Part shown: in pieces, positions 1-8,972 of the stretch | Position numbering within the stretch: position 1 is the stretch's first letter | Layout: each line of letters opens with the position of its first letter | From: Candidatus Gastranaerophilales bacterium | Lineage (GTDB): Bacteria > Cyanobacteriota > Vampirovibrionia > Gastranaerophilales > Gastranaerophilaceae | DNA length: 48,985 bases | Reading direction: 5' to 3' | Assembly: GCA_944325525.1 (NCBI GenBank) | Contig: CALVAK010000016.1 | Span: forward strand, 1-48,985 | Translations under genes and position numbers: made by a program | Notes under the pieces: generated by a model | Databases searched by the model: none | Told to the model about the DNA's origin: nothing | The model's input: only the letters and a program-made list of their open reading frames with translations

Positions 1-25
1 GCCTAAATTTAACGGAGTCGGCTAG
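1..25 (+). CDS. 3' end of a small protein ending PKFNGVG (partial)
   Basis: Only the last codons of this gene lie in the window. Read from base 2 they give P-K-F-N-G-V-G and a TAG stop at 23-25. The tail is nearly identical, in protein and in DNA, to the end of the 172-residue protein at 11003-11521 (PKYNGVG). The two genes are therefore probably paralogues with a conserved C-terminal tail. A strong hairpin terminator follows at once. Nothing can be said about the rest of the gene. Confidence 0.55.
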
Positions 26-43
26 GTTTAGTTTTGATATAAT

Positions 44-77
44 AAAAAAAGAGGAAACCAATTGGTTTCCTCTTTTT
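44..77 (+). terminator. Rho-independent terminator, symmetric
   Basis: A perfect palindrome, GGAAACCAA/TTGGTTTCC, is extended by A-rich and T-rich arms (AAAAGA ... TCTTTTT). It lies 20 bases after the stop of the partial gene and ends that transcript. The symmetric A and T tracts would let it work in both directions. Confidence 0.85.
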
Positions 78-169
78 ATGAAAAACTCAGATATAATAAG
101 TTTTAAAACCATATAATAATTTTTTTTATATATGATATAATTTTTATTGAGATAATCTTGGTAGTGGAA

Positions 170-2035
170 ATGAAAAACAACCCAAAACTGTTATTTGCAA
201 CAATTATAATATTTTTTTCTTTTGTTTTTTCTATGAACAGTTTTGTTTGTGCTGCAGAAGATGATGCAATAACAGATATTTCTGACGATTCAAGAATTAC
301 AAAAATTGAGTTTGAAGGCAACCACCTTATAAATGATTCAGATATTGTAAAAGTAATGAATATGCAATTAGGTGATGTTTATAGTAAAGAACTCGTACAA
401 CAAAATTTAAAGGCAATATATAAAACAGGTTATTTTTCAGAGAAAATGAAGGCTATTCCCATTCCTACATCGCCTGATTCTCTTACATTAAGAATTTATC
501 TTGAAGAAAATATTCCAATTACTGGATTTGCTGTGTCCGGTAACACTGTAGTAACAACCGGAGAGATTCTTAATATACTAAGTAATCTTGAAGGTCAACC
601 GCAAAATTTGAATACACTTTCAGAGGCAGTACTACAGGTTGAAGATTTATATGCGTCAAAGGGATATGTTCTTGCAAAAGTATCAGATGTACAAGATGAT
701 CCTGACGGTTGTGTAAATATAGAAATTGAAGAAGGTATTATAAATTCAATAGCCTTTGAGGGAAATAAAAAAACAAAAGATTTTGTTATTGAAAGAAACA
801 TATTATCAACCCCCGGCAGTGTATATAATGAAAACACGCTAAAAGCTGATTTAATGAGGTTATATTCTACACAAGCGTTCAAAGATGTAAACCGCTCAAT
901 TGAAAAAAGTAATGAAGGTTCAAACTTATATGATATAACAATTATTCTTGAAGAACAGAGAACCGGTACAATATCACTCGGTGGAGGTATTGATACAGCT
1001 ACAGGATTATTCGGGCAGGCTGGTTTTATTGAAAACAACTTTATGGGCAATGGACAAAGAGTTGGTATAAACTTTATGGCAGGTACCGGTGTCATAATGT
1101 CAGACAGTTCTACAATTGATCACGCAAATTTACAGGCGGAAGTAAGCTTCTTTGAACCACGACTAAGAGGTACAGATAATGCATTATTAGTTAAAGCTTT
1201 CGGAAGAGATTTCGGCAGCTACCAGGTACCATTGGCAATAGAACAAAGATATGGGGCAGAAGTTGTTCTTTCAAGACCGTTTAAAACATATAAGAACTTA
1301 TTAGGTTCATTTAAGCTTGGCGGCGAATATATAAGAGTTAAAGAAGGTGATTATAATAAAATTTCACAATTATATGAACGACATAATATTCCTATTTCAG
1401 AACGTTCAAAACAATTACAGGGCGGAACTTACATAACTCTTGGTCCCAGTCTTATATATGATACAAGGGATAACGTCTTAAATCCAAGAAGCGGTGTTCT
1501 TGCAACATTAAGATTTAACGAAAATATCAATATAACTGACTTTAGTTACACTCATGGTGCACTAACTGCAGGTATTAAAAAGTATTTCCCTGTAATGAAA
1601 AAATCTTCATTTTCTTTACTTGCAAGAGCAGGAGGAAAAATTCACGGCGATATGCCTGAAGTTATGGCATACAGCTTAGGAGGTCCATACACTGTAAGAG
1701 GTTACAGAATGAGTACTATTGGTACCGGTGAAGGCTTTATGATGGCTTCTGCAGAACTTACAACTCCGTTTTTCTTCCTTGACAGAATTGAAAAAGCTAA
1801 ATTCCTTGATAATATTAAATTCTCAATGTTTATAGATGCAGGTCACTTGTTCAGCGGTTCAATTACAAATAAACTGTATAACAGACCTGAATACGGTATT
1901 GCAGGCGGTATTGGTGTTAAATTATTCATACCTGGGGTAGGACCATTATCTATAGATTATGGTATACCATTTACAAATGTCGGCGAAGGCAACAAACGTG
2001 GAGCCTTCTCTTTCGGAGTCGGAGATGTATTCTAA
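170..2035 (+). CDS. bamA: BamA/Omp85 outer-membrane protein assembly factor
   Basis: Outer-membrane insertase that folds beta-barrel proteins. Starting at ATG 170 gives a clean signal peptide (basic MKNNPK, a long hydrophobic run, VCAA cleavage region). A TTG at 158 would add four residues and is less likely. Three POTRA domains follow, each opening with the I-x-x-I/F-x-G-N pattern (near residues 45, 115 and 195). A C-terminal Omp85 barrel begins around residue 265 with TISLGGG and carries the diagnostic VRGY motif near residue 515. At 621 residues with three POTRA domains it resembles cyanobacterial Omp85 more than the five-POTRA proteobacterial protein. It shares a TAATG stop/start overlap with tsaE, so the four genes 170-3450 form one operon. 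The family is certain. The essential BamA role, as opposed to another Omp85 member, is inferred. Confidence 0.9.
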   Translation: MKNNPKLLFATIIIFFSFVFSMNSFVCAAEDDAITDISDDSRITKIEFEGNHLINDSDIVKVMNMQLGDVYSKELVQQNLKAIYKTGYFSEKMKAIPIPTSPDSLTLRIYLEENIPITGFAVSGNTVVTTGEILNILSNLEGQPQNLNTLSEAVLQVEDLYASKGYVLAKVSDVQDDPDGCVNIEIEEGIINSIAFEGNKKTKDFVIERNILSTPGSVYNENTLKADLMRLYSTQAFKDVNRSIEKSNEGSNLYDITIILEEQRTGTISLGGGIDTATGLFGQAGFIENNFMGNGQRVGINFMAGTGVIMSDSSTIDHANLQAEVSFFEPRLRGTDNALLVKAFGRDFGSYQVPLAIEQRYGAEVVLSRPFKTYKNLLGSFKLGGEYIRVKEGDYNKISQLYERHNIPISERSKQLQGGTYITLGPSLIYDTRDNVLNPRSGVLATLRFNENINITDFSYTHGALTAGIKKYFPVMKKSSFSLLARAGGKIHGDMPEVMAYSLGGPYTVRGYRMSTIGTGEGFMMASAELTTPFFFLDRIEKAKFLDNIKFSMFIDAGHLFSGSITNKLYNRPEYGIAGGIGVKLFIPGVGPLSIDYGIPFTNVGEGNKRGAFSFGVGDVF

Positions 2036-2499
2036 TGACGGAAATTGTATGTCATAACATAGAAGATACGGAAAAATTGGCTAAAAATTTTGCACTTTCA
2101 GCAAAAGACACCGGTGCATTTGTATGCCTAAAAGGAGAAGTAGGTTCAGGAAAAACCGCTTTTGTTAAATTTACGTGCAAATATCTTAATGTAAAAGAAA
2201 AAGTCACCAGTCCTAGTTTCGTTATACTTAATGAATATAAAAGCGGTGAACTTCCTGTTTATCATTTTGATTTATACCGCCTCGAAAATGAAGGTATTAG
2301 CACAATCTTAAATGAACTTGAAGAATATTCCGAAGGTAAAATTTTAACATTTGTTGAATGGTCAGAATATTCACAAAATGCTCTTCCTTTTGAAAAAATA
2401 GATATAAATATAAAATACATAAATGAAAATGAAAGAAAATTTATTTTTTCAGCCGAGGGAAAGAAAAATAAAGAAATTTTAAAAAGGCTGGAACAATGA
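2035..2499 (+). CDS. tsaE: tRNA t6A37 biosynthesis ATPase TsaE
   Basis: ATPase subunit of the complex that places threonylcarbamoyl on A37 of ANN-decoding tRNAs. The Walker A loop GEVGSGKTAF is near residue 35. It is followed by the family signature S-P-S-F-V-x-L-N-E-Y, the Y-H-F-D-L-Y-R-L stretch and the F-V-E-W motif. The length of 154 residues is normal. The start overlaps the bamA stop by one base and the end overlaps tsaB by four bases (ATGA), indicating translational coupling. The partner TsaB is next; TsaD and TsaC are not in the window. Confidence 0.95.
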   Translation: MTEIVCHNIEDTEKLAKNFALSAKDTGAFVCLKGEVGSGKTAFVKFTCKYLNVKEKVTSPSFVILNEYKSGELPVYHFDLYRLENEGISTILNELEEYSEGKILTFVEWSEYSQNALPFEKIDINIKYINENERKFIFSAEGKKNKEILKRLEQ

Positions 2500-3173
2500 A
2501 AATACTTGTTTTTGATACTTGTTTTAATAAAACATATATAGTTTTAAGAGAAGACAATAATATTTTGGCTTCAAAAATTATTGAAAGTGATTCCAGAAAT
2601 TATCACAGTGTCTATTTAATTCCTGAAATATGCAATATTTTAAAAGAGAATAAAATATTAATTAAAGATTTATATGCAATAGGAGTAGATATAGGCCCTG
2701 GAAGTTTTACAGGAATACGGGCAGGAATAACAATAGCAAGAGTACTGGCCCAGCAAGCCAATATAAAACTCGCTGGTATTGAATCATTGAGAATTCTCGC
2801 AAAAATTAATAATAAAAAAAATAATACTTTAGTCATGACAGATGCAAGAAAAAATAATGTATACATTGCAAAATATGATATTAATAATAATTCCTATTTA
2901 AAACCTATACTTGAGGCAAAAGAGAATATAGAAAAACATATAAATTCTAAAGATACAATAATCACAGATATTTCAACCGGTATATTTTTAAAAGAAAAAG
3001 GCTATTCTTCGATAAATTATGAAGAACATGATAATATGACAGGTATTCATTTATCTGATATAGTATATAGCGAACTAAAAGAAAACAGCACAGATTTCAA
3101 CTGGGCAAAAGTAAAGCCATTATACATACAGCCGCCTTCTATTACGAAACCGAAGGAACACCAATATGTATAA
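2496..3173 (+). CDS. tsaB: tRNA t6A37 biosynthesis protein TsaB
   Basis: Scaffold partner of TsaD and TsaE in t6A synthesis, an inactive ASKHA-fold protein. The diagnostic G-V-D-I-G-P-G-S-F-T-G-I-R-x-G motif is at about residues 63-77. The N-terminal strand MKILVFDTC matches the first ASKHA strand. Length is 225 residues. It overlaps tsaE by four bases and the following membrane protein by eight. Confidence 0.95.
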   Translation: MKILVFDTCFNKTYIVLREDNNILASKIIESDSRNYHSVYLIPEICNILKENKILIKDLYAIGVDIGPGSFTGIRAGITIARVLAQQANIKLAGIESLRILAKINNKKNNTLVMTDARKNNVYIAKYDINNNSYLKPILEAKENIEKHINSKDTIITDISTGIFLKEKGYSSINYEEHDNMTGIHLSDIVYSELKENSTDFNWAKVKPLYIQPPSITKPKEHQYV

Positions 3174-3450
3174 GATAGAAATATCAGGATGTTTTACATT
3201 TTTACTTTTTTGTCTGCTTGTACTTTTCTTAATAAAAGAACTATGGTGGCTTATTATTGGAATTATACTGGCAGTTATTATTTTTTACTATGCAAAAGTT
3301 ATTTACAATACTTTCTTAAACAAAAATAATGAAGAAAATAAGAACTATACTCCTGAAATGGGAGAAGTATATAAAATTTGTCCGTATTGTAATACAAAGC
3401 TAAAAATCAATGTAACATGCTGTCCTGTATGTAAGCATGCTTTAAATTAA
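3166..3450 (+). CDS. Small membrane protein with C-terminal zinc ribbon
   Basis: A 94-residue protein that I do not recognise as a named family. Two adjacent hydrophobic segments (about residues 9-25 and 28-48) form a membrane hairpin. A cytosolic tail carries a C-P-Y-C ... C-C-P-V-C-K-H zinc ribbon at 72-91. It starts eight bases inside tsaB, so it is translated with the bamA-tsaE-tsaB operon and ends just before a terminator. Zinc binding is inferred from the paired Cys-x2-Cys knuckles. The function is unknown. Confidence 0.8.
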   Translation: MYKIEISGCFTFLLFCLLVLFLIKELWWLIIGIILAVIIFYYAKVIYNTFLNKNNEENKNYTPEMGEVYKICPYCNTKLKINVTCCPVCKHALN

Positions 3451-3461
3451 ACAACAATAAT

Positions 3462-3494
3462 AAAAGAACCGCTTGATTTTCAAGCGGTTCTTTT
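3462..3494 (+). terminator. Bidirectional Rho-independent terminator
   Basis: The 14-bp stem AAAAGAACCGCTTG / CAAGCGGTTCTTTT has a five-base loop. A tracts on one side and T tracts on the other let it stop both the bamA operon and the converging HU gene. Confidence 0.9.
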
Positions 3495-3508
3495 ATATAA
3501 AGAATAAG

Positions 3509-3781
3509 CTATTTCACAGCATCTTTGAATTTTTTACCAGCAGAGAAAGCAGGAACTGTTTTTGCAGCAATTTTAATTGCAGCACCTGTTTGAGGGTTAC
3601 GTCCTGTTCTTGCTTTTCTTTTACGAGCTTCAAAAGTACCAAAGCCAACTAAAGTAACTTTTTTACCTTTAGCAACTGTTTTTTGTACTGTATCAATTGT
3701 AGCACTTAAAACATCTGCTGCTGCTTTTTGTGAAACTTTTGCTTTTTTTGCAACTTCTTTTACTAATTCTTCTTTGTTCAT
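3509..3781 (-). CDS. hup: HU-family DNA-binding protein
   Basis: Histone-like nucleoid protein of 90 residues. It starts MNKEELVKEVAKKAKVS and has the family signature G-F-G-T-F-E-x-R-x-R-x-x-R-x-G-R-N-P-x-T-G near residues 46-66, including the DNA-intercalating RNPQTG arm. The Shine-Dalgarno AGAGGAGG lies just before ATG 3781. A good promoter (TTGCCA, 16 bp, TATAAT) lies upstream at 3810-3837. A single HU of this type normally works as a homodimer. Confidence 0.95.
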   Translation of the reverse strand: MNKEELVKEVAKKAKVSQKAAADVLSATIDTVQKTVAKGKKVTLVGFGTFEARKRKARTGRNPQTGAAIKIAAKTVPAFSAGKKFKDAVK

Positions 3782-3809
3782 AAGAACCTCCTCTTGTATT
3801 ACAAAGATT

Positions 3810-3837
3810 ATTATACTTATATTTCAAGTTTTGGCAA
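3810..3837 (-). promoter_or_regulatory. Promoter of the HU gene
   Basis: On the minus strand TTGCCA (3832-3837) and TATAAT (3810-3815) are separated by 16 bases. The -10 box lies about 28 bases from the start codon. This matches the sigma-70 consensus at 4 of 6 and 6 of 6 positions. Confidence 0.65.
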
Positions 3838-3875
3838 TAGTTTTAACAAATTTTTTTGAAAAAAATACAATATTC

Positions 3876-5411
3876 TTATGAATCTATAGTAAAAATTATA
3901 ACTGCACCGGGTTTCATTTTGGCTGTAAGAGTTGATTTTTCAAGGGTTCTGTCTTTTATATCTTTTATAAAAGTTATTTTTGATTTTTTCTTTAATTTTT
4001 TTATTTTTACTTTAATTTCTTCAGAATTTGCTAAATTTCTATTAATAATTACAACAACAGATTTATTTTTCCATGCTCTTTGATATGCAAAGATTTTTTT
4101 ATTATCAGAAGGCAAAACAATAAAATCACCTTTTGCAATGGCATCAATATATTTATTTCTCAAATTTATTGCCATTTTATGTTCTTTTATTAATAAATCA
4201 GAATCACTACCTGGTTTTCTTGAAAAGTTAAAAATATCAATTTGCCCCTGATGTACATAATAAAACTCATCATCAGTATATGTTTCATCCGCTTTTTTAT
4301 TTGAATATGGATAAACATAATCATCTCCTTGCAAGAAACCGTCAACATAATATGGGTTTAAAGGCAAAGTCGCATTAAGCCATATAATTATTTTAGAAAA
4401 ATTCTCTCCTCCTATTAAAAGAGGACTAACTTCATCATGTGTTTCAAAGCTGCCAATTACTGATTTTTTAATATCATACTTTTTAAACAGTTTTTTTTGA
4501 TTTTTAACAGCTTCGGCAAGATTATCCATTGTATGCCAGTTTTTCAGTTCAAAGAAATTTCCATAATAACCGTCAAATCCGGCTTCTAACAATTTTTTAT
4601 AATCTGTAAAATAAGCTTTATCCGAAGCCGGTTTAGTCCAGCTTTCAGAAGCTTCTGCCAGAAACATAAAGCCTTTTTTTTGTTTTCTCGCAAAAACAAT
4701 TAACTCCTTCCAGAAAATATATGGTTTTATTGTTGCAACATCAGCTCTGATACCATCAACACCTAAATCTATCATATAATTTATAAACATTTTATGAAGT
4801 ATAAAAATATCAGATAAAAATAGTTCTTCTTTTCCATCAGGTACGTTAAACAGTCTTACATCAAGCCAATCTGCAGGAATGTAAGGATTTGAATTTTCAT
4901 CAAGAAGGAAAAGGTCAGGTCTGTTGATATATAAATCGTATGCACCACAGCTGGGTAAATCCGCAATAACTCTGATATTCCTTTTATGGCATTCATCAAT
5001 AAATTTTTTTGCCTGATCTTTTGGTGATAATTCACTTTGAGAATCCGTCAACTGCATATTTAAAGACCTAAAATCGCTCATTGCATATAAAGAACCTGCC
5101 GTTCCTAAAGCTTTTATCTTCCCGACAGGAGTTATAGGCAGTAAATGAATAGTATTTATTCCTAATTCTTTTAATTCATCAAGTCTATCAATTGCATTAA
5201 TAAAAGAACCTGATGTTTCGCCTTCATAAAAATCAATTATACCGTTTCCATTTTTATCATTGGCATTAAAAGTTCTCAGGTTTACAGAATATATAACCGA
5301 CTGATTATTTTGGAACAACTCACGTAAATCTGTTGATTGTTCCTGTTTTGCATATACAGAACTATTTATAAATAACAAAAAAGCTAAAGTTAAAATTATT
5401 TTTTTAAACAA
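3876..5411 (-). CDS. Exported GH13 (alpha-amylase family) glycosidase
   Basis: A 511-residue alpha-amylase-fold protein with a signal peptide (MFKKIILTLAFLLF ... VYA). The N-terminal N-x-D-x-x-G-D/N-G-x-x-D-F GH13 signature is at 50-61. Catalytic regions: G-I-R-A-D with nucleophile D224, L-A-E-A-S with acid/base E253, and E-T-H-D with H325-D326. Region I, usually D-x-x-x-N-H, is D-L-P-S-C-G near 151, so that site is not canonical. The only suitable start is TTG 5411, preceded by AGAGGT. The last 80 residues look like the usual beta-sandwich domain C. It probably acts on alpha-glucans in the periplasm. Substrate specificity cannot be read from the sequence. Confidence 0.85.
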   Translation of the reverse strand: MFKKIILTLAFLLFINSSVYAKQEQSTDLRELFQNNQSVIYSVNLRTFNANDKNGNGIIDFYEGETSGSFINAIDRLDELKELGINTIHLLPITPVGKIKALGTAGSLYAMSDFRSLNMQLTDSQSELSPKDQAKKFIDECHKRNIRVIADLPSCGAYDLYINRPDLFLLDENSNPYIPADWLDVRLFNVPDGKEELFLSDIFILHKMFINYMIDLGVDGIRADVATIKPYIFWKELIVFARKQKKGFMFLAEASESWTKPASDKAYFTDYKKLLEAGFDGYYGNFFELKNWHTMDNLAEAVKNQKKLFKKYDIKKSVIGSFETHDEVSPLLIGGENFSKIIIWLNATLPLNPYYVDGFLQGDDYVYPYSNKKADETYTDDEFYYVHQGQIDIFNFSRKPGSDSDLLIKEHKMAINLRNKYIDAIAKGDFIVLPSDNKKIFAYQRAWKNKSVVVIINRNLANSEEIKVKIKKLKKKSKITFIKDIKDRTLEKSTLTAKMKPGAVIIFTIDS

Positions 5412-5484
5412 TGTTATTACCTCTAATCATTAGAGTATATCACAAAATCAGTTTTAACTTACATTTGTATCTAAATAAAAATTT

Positions 5485-5513
5485 CTGACATAATATTATA
5501 TTTGTCATATAAT
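5485..5513 (+). promoter_or_regulatory. Promoter of the pheS-hisF operon
   Basis: CTGACA (5485-5490) and TATAAT (5508-5513) are separated by exactly 17 bases. This predicts a transcript start near 5520, about 25 bases before the pheS ATG. No room remains for a T-box or attenuator. Confidence 0.7.
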
Positions 5514-5544
5514 TTTTTTATACAATACACTTTATGAGGCAGAT

Positions 5545-6579
5545 ATGAAAGAAAAATTAGAATTAATATTAAAGAATGCTGCAGCAGAAATTAATGAAGC
5601 AAAAAACCTTGCTGACCTTGAAAATGTCAAATTAAAATATTTAAGCCGAAAAGGCGAACTTAATACCATTAAGAAAAATTTAAAAGATTTGTCAGATGAT
5701 GATAAAAGAATAATCGGAGCTCTGGCGAATAAAATTTCTAACCAGCTTGATGATTTAATAACAGAAAAAAATAATGAAATATATAAAATAGAACTTGATA
5801 AAAAACTAAACGAAGAAAAAATTGATATAACTCTTCCCTCTGATTTCAGACCTCAGGGAAAAATCCACCCTTTAACACAAACAATTAACGAAATTGTTGA
5901 AATTTTTCAAGGACTTGGTTTTTCTGTCATGCCAGCAGAATACAGCCCTGAAGTTGAAACAGAATATATTAATTTTGATATGCTTAACTTTCCTCCTGAT
6001 CATCCTGCAAAAGATATGCAAGATACTTTCTATACAAAAACAGCTCCAAATGTTATATTAAGAAGCCAGACATCAGGTGCCCAAATAAGACAGATGCTCC
6101 ATCATCAACCTCCTGTCAGAGTTATCTCTCCGGGCAGAGTATATAGATGTGAATCTGTTAGTGCCAGAAAAAACAATCTATTTCACCAGATTGAGGGACT
6201 TCTAGTTGATAAAGATATAACTTTCGGAGACTTGAAAGGTATATTAAATGAATTTGTGAGAATTTATTTCGGTTCTGCAAGACCCACAAGATTTAGAGCA
6301 AGCTATTTCCCTTTTACTGAACCCAGTGCCGAAGTTGATGTTCAATGTATCATGTGTGAAGGAAAAGGCTGTCGTACGTGCTCCGGCACCGGATGGCTTG
6401 AAATTTTAGGTTCCGGAACCGTACATGCCAATGTACTTAAAAATGTTGGAATTGATCCTGAGATATATTCAGGCTTTGCTTTCGGCATGGGTGTTGAAAG
6501 ATTAACCATGCTTAAATATGCAATAAATGACATAAGATTATTCTTTAACAACGACATAAGATTTTTGAAACAGTTTTAA
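5545..6579 (+). CDS. pheS: Phenylalanine--tRNA ligase alpha subunit
   Basis: Catalytic alpha chain of the alpha2-beta2 enzyme that charges tRNA-Phe. It has an N-terminal coiled-coil tRNA-binding arm (about 1-90), then the class-II core with H-P-L-T near 110, motif 2 (G-R-V-Y-R-C-E) and motif 3 ([11 protein letters not shown]). It also carries a Cys cluster C-x2-C-x4-C-x2-C near 270. Length of 344 residues is normal. The Shine-Dalgarno GAGG lies before ATG 5545. The beta subunit gene pheT is not next to it; hisF follows after two bases. Confidence 0.97.
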   Translation: MKEKLELILKNAAAEINEAKNLADLENVKLKYLSRKGELNTIKKNLKDLSDDDKRIIGALANKISNQLDDLITEKNNEIYKIELDKKLNEEKIDITLPSDFRPQGKIHPLTQTINEIVEIFQGLGFSVMPAEYSPEVETEYINFDMLNFPPDHPAKDMQDTFYTKTAPNVILRSQTSGAQIRQMLHHQPPVRVISPGRVYRCESVSARKNNLFHQIEGLLVDKDITFGDLKGILNEFVRIYFGSARPTRFRASYFPFTEPSAEVDVQCIMCEGKGCRTCSGTGWLEILGSGTVHANVLKNVGIDPEIYSGFAFGMGVERLTMLKYAINDIRLFFNNDIRFLKQF

Positions 6580-6581
6580 CT

Positions 6582-7340
6582 ATGCTAGCAAAGAGAATTA
6601 TACCCTGCCTTGACGTAAAAAACGGGCAAACCGTAAAAGGCATAAATTTTAAAAATCTGCGTTTTGCCGGAGATCCGGTAGAATTAGCTAAAAAATATTC
6701 GGATGAAGGAGCTGATGAACTCGTTTTTTTGGATATTACAGCTACAAATGAAAACCGCAAAACAACAATTGAGATGGTTCAAAAAACTGCAAAACAAGTT
6801 TTTATACCCTTTACTGTCGGCGGCGGAATCAAATCAATAGAAGATATAAAATCTTTACTTAATGCCGGTGCTGACAAAGTAGCTCTTAACTCAGCTGCTG
6901 TCAAAAACCCTGAAATTATAAATCTTTCATCCCGATATTTTGGTTCACAATGCATAGTCATTGCCGTAGATGCCAAAAGAGTTGATAATGATTTTTATGT
7001 TCATATCAATGCAGGAACACTAAATACAGGTATAAAGCTTCTACCGTGGCTTATTGAAGTTGAGAAAAGAGGAGCGGGAGAAATCCTATTGACATCTATG
7101 GATGCTGACGGCACACAAAACGGTTTTGACATTGAAATGACAAAACTTGCCGCTGTAAATCTTAATATTCCTGTTATTGCTTCAGGTGGAGCAGGAGCAA
7201 ATGTAAAGCACTTTGAAGATATATTTAAATCAGGATTTGCCGATGCAGCTCTTGCTGCATCCATTTTCCATTTTAACACTTTATGTATTCCTGATTTAAA
7301 AAGAGAATTAAAATCTTCAGGCATAGAAGTGAGGTTATAA
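6582..7340 (+). CDS. hisF: Imidazole glycerol phosphate synthase subunit HisF
   Basis: Cyclase half of the enzyme that makes IGP and AICAR in histidine synthesis. It is a TIM barrel starting [12 protein letters not shown] with catalytic D11. The second catalytic Asp is in A-V-D-A-K-R near residue 130. Phosphate loops T-V-G-G-G-I and A-S-G-G-A-G are present. Length is 252 residues. It starts two bases after the pheS stop, and no other his gene is in the window, so the pathway genes are scattered in this genome. Confidence 0.97.
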   Translation: MLAKRIIPCLDVKNGQTVKGINFKNLRFAGDPVELAKKYSDEGADELVFLDITATNENRKTTIEMVQKTAKQVFIPFTVGGGIKSIEDIKSLLNAGADKVALNSAAVKNPEIINLSSRYFGSQCIVIAVDAKRVDNDFYVHINAGTLNTGIKLLPWLIEVEKRGAGEILLTSMDADGTQNGFDIEMTKLAAVNLNIPVIASGGAGANVKHFEDIFKSGFADAALAASIFHFNTLCIPDLKRELKSSGIEVRL

Positions 7341-7342
7341 AA

Positions 7343-7933
7343 ATGGAAGAAAAAGTTAAATTTGACCCCGGTATAGGAAATTTGTTTATAGATTTTAATG
7401 ATTATATTAATAACTTATATTCTTCTTTAATGATGCTTAGAACTATTCACCAGAAAAGAATAAAATTCAAACTAAATTCACAGAAAATATATAAATATAT
7501 GGAAAATAATATAGCTTTTTATCTTGGCTGTTTATTATGGGCATATTATATAAAAGAAAATAACATTAAAAGCCCTAAAGAAATTGAAGGCAACGTATTT
7601 TTAAATATGACTGATGAGCAAAAAGAAAAATATGACTATCTTTTGCAGGTAAATTTCCTTGAAAATTATTTTGATTCTTTTGAAAGAGATACTCTCTACT
7701 ATGCAGGTAAAAAAATCAATATTCCCGAAAGATGGAAAAATATATTAAAAATATATTCTGATTTTCTGTCATTAAATAATGGATTCACTGATACAAAAAC
7801 AACAGAAAATATAGTTATACCAGATTCATTAAAAAATATAGATTCCAATATTGATATTAACAGTTACATACAAAAAGCCATTGAACAAAAAAACCTTGAG
7901 ATATTAATGAATATTGATAATTTACCTCTTTAA
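7343..7933 (+). CDS. Unknown 196-residue protein of the pheS-hisF operon
   Basis: I do not recognise this family. The protein is soluble, rich in Lys, Asn, Ile and Tyr, and predicted to be mainly helical. There is no signal peptide; a moderately hydrophobic stretch (AFYLGCLLWAYYI, about 54-66) is probably buried rather than a membrane span. It starts two bases after the hisF stop and is therefore co-transcribed with pheS and hisF. I propose no function. Confidence 0.75.
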   Translation: MEEKVKFDPGIGNLFIDFNDYINNLYSSLMMLRTIHQKRIKFKLNSQKIYKYMENNIAFYLGCLLWAYYIKENNIKSPKEIEGNVFLNMTDEQKEKYDYLLQVNFLENYFDSFERDTLYYAGKKINIPERWKNILKIYSDFLSLNNGFTDTKTTENIVIPDSLKNIDSNIDINSYIQKAIEQKNLEILMNIDNLPL

Positions 7934-7982
7934 TCTTGATATCATATAATGTTTTATATATCCTATATATGTGTACTAATTC

Positions 7983-8972
7983 ATGCCGGCTATGGAAGAA
8001 AAAATCAACTTACCTTTAGAGTATTTAGCAGATAAATGTGATATAGTTAACCCGCAAAACCCTAAAGAATCTATTGACAGAATTACAGGGCTGAGTGCAG
8101 AATTTCCTAGCGAATATCTTGTGTTAATTTATAATTATTTCTTTGAAATTTCAAATTCCTACGAAATTTTAATTTTCTTATTAAATAAAATTGACAAATA
8201 TAAAGATAAATCGAGCAGACCAATACTTATAGACTCTCTTATAATGAAAGATAAATTATCACAAAGGATAAAAGATACTGATCATCTTACAAGAATAAGA
8301 GTAAATATTACAAAAGCACTTGCAAATACAAAAGATTCTCAAGCCGTATATCCTCTTTTATATTGTCTTAACAGTAAAGATGAAAATTATAAAGTAAAAC
8401 TCTCTTGTGCTGAAGCTCTCGGAAAAATTGGAGATAAATATGCTGTTTTACCGTTAATGAATATTGTAGAAGACGAAACAGAATCATCTGTATACGTTAA
8501 AGAATCAGCTGTTTCCGCTCTTGGCATGATTGGCGATGAAAAGGCAGTCGACTCATTAGTATCTATATTGGAAAGCAAAAAAGGATTTCTTGATAAATTT
8601 ACCTTCTTAAAAGAAAGAGCCCTTGAAGCTTTAAATAAATTAAATTATAAAAAAGAAGAACGTATATTTAATGCCCTGACAAAATCACTTAGAGATGAAT
8701 CACCTCAGGTTAGGATTAACGCAATAGAAGTTTTAATGAATTCAGAAGACGAACGTGCCGTTGATTTAATAAAAGGTATGCTATCTGACATAAGTAGAGA
8801 TGTTGTGCAAAATGCCGTCATTGCTCTTTATAATATTTTAGGTGATAATATCCTTTCAGAAATTATAAATGATGAATCTCTCCCCGAAAAAGCCAGAGAC
8901 GAAGCATTAAAACTTCAAGACGATTTAAAAGAAGACATGTTAGATGAAGAGGTCCAGAACAATGATGAATAA
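7983..8972 (+). CDS. HEAT-repeat (PBS-lyase-like) protein
   Basis: Helical-repeat protein of 329 residues. From about residue 100 it has four to five HEAT repeats with the pattern A-L-G-x-I-G-D-x-x-A-V-x-P/S-L (for example A-L-G-K-I-G-D-K-Y-A and A-L-G-M-I-G-D-E-K-A). Such repeats bind proteins and are common in cyanobacterial phycobilisome-lyase relatives. Here there is no phycobilisome, so a scaffold role is more likely. ATG 7983 and ATG 7995 are both possible starts and neither has a clear Shine-Dalgarno. The 3' end overlaps queC. Confidence 0.85.
   Translation: MPAMEEKINLPLEYLADKCDIVNPQNPKESIDRITGLSAEFPSEYLVLIYNYFFEISNSYEILIFLLNKIDKYKDKSSRPILIDSLIMKDKLSQRIKDTDHLTRIRVNITKALANTKDSQAVYPLLYCLNSKDENYKVKLSCAEALGKIGDKYAVLPLMNIVEDETESSVYVKESAVSALGMIGDEKAVDSLVSILESKKGFLDKFTFLKERALEALNKLNYKKEERIFNALTKSLRDESPQVRINAIEVLMNSEDERAVDLIKGMLSDISRDVVQNAVIALYNILGDNILSEIINDESLPEKARDEALKLQDDLKEDMLDEEVQNNDE

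Noticed and set aside
595..1095. 166-residue reading frame opposite bamA
   Set aside because: It lies wholly inside the clearly coding bamA on the other strand and has Cys/Pro/Ser-rich shadow composition with no ribosome-binding site.
5440..5544. T-box or attenuator leader for pheS
   Set aside because: The promoter at 5485-5513 leaves only about 25 bases before the ATG.
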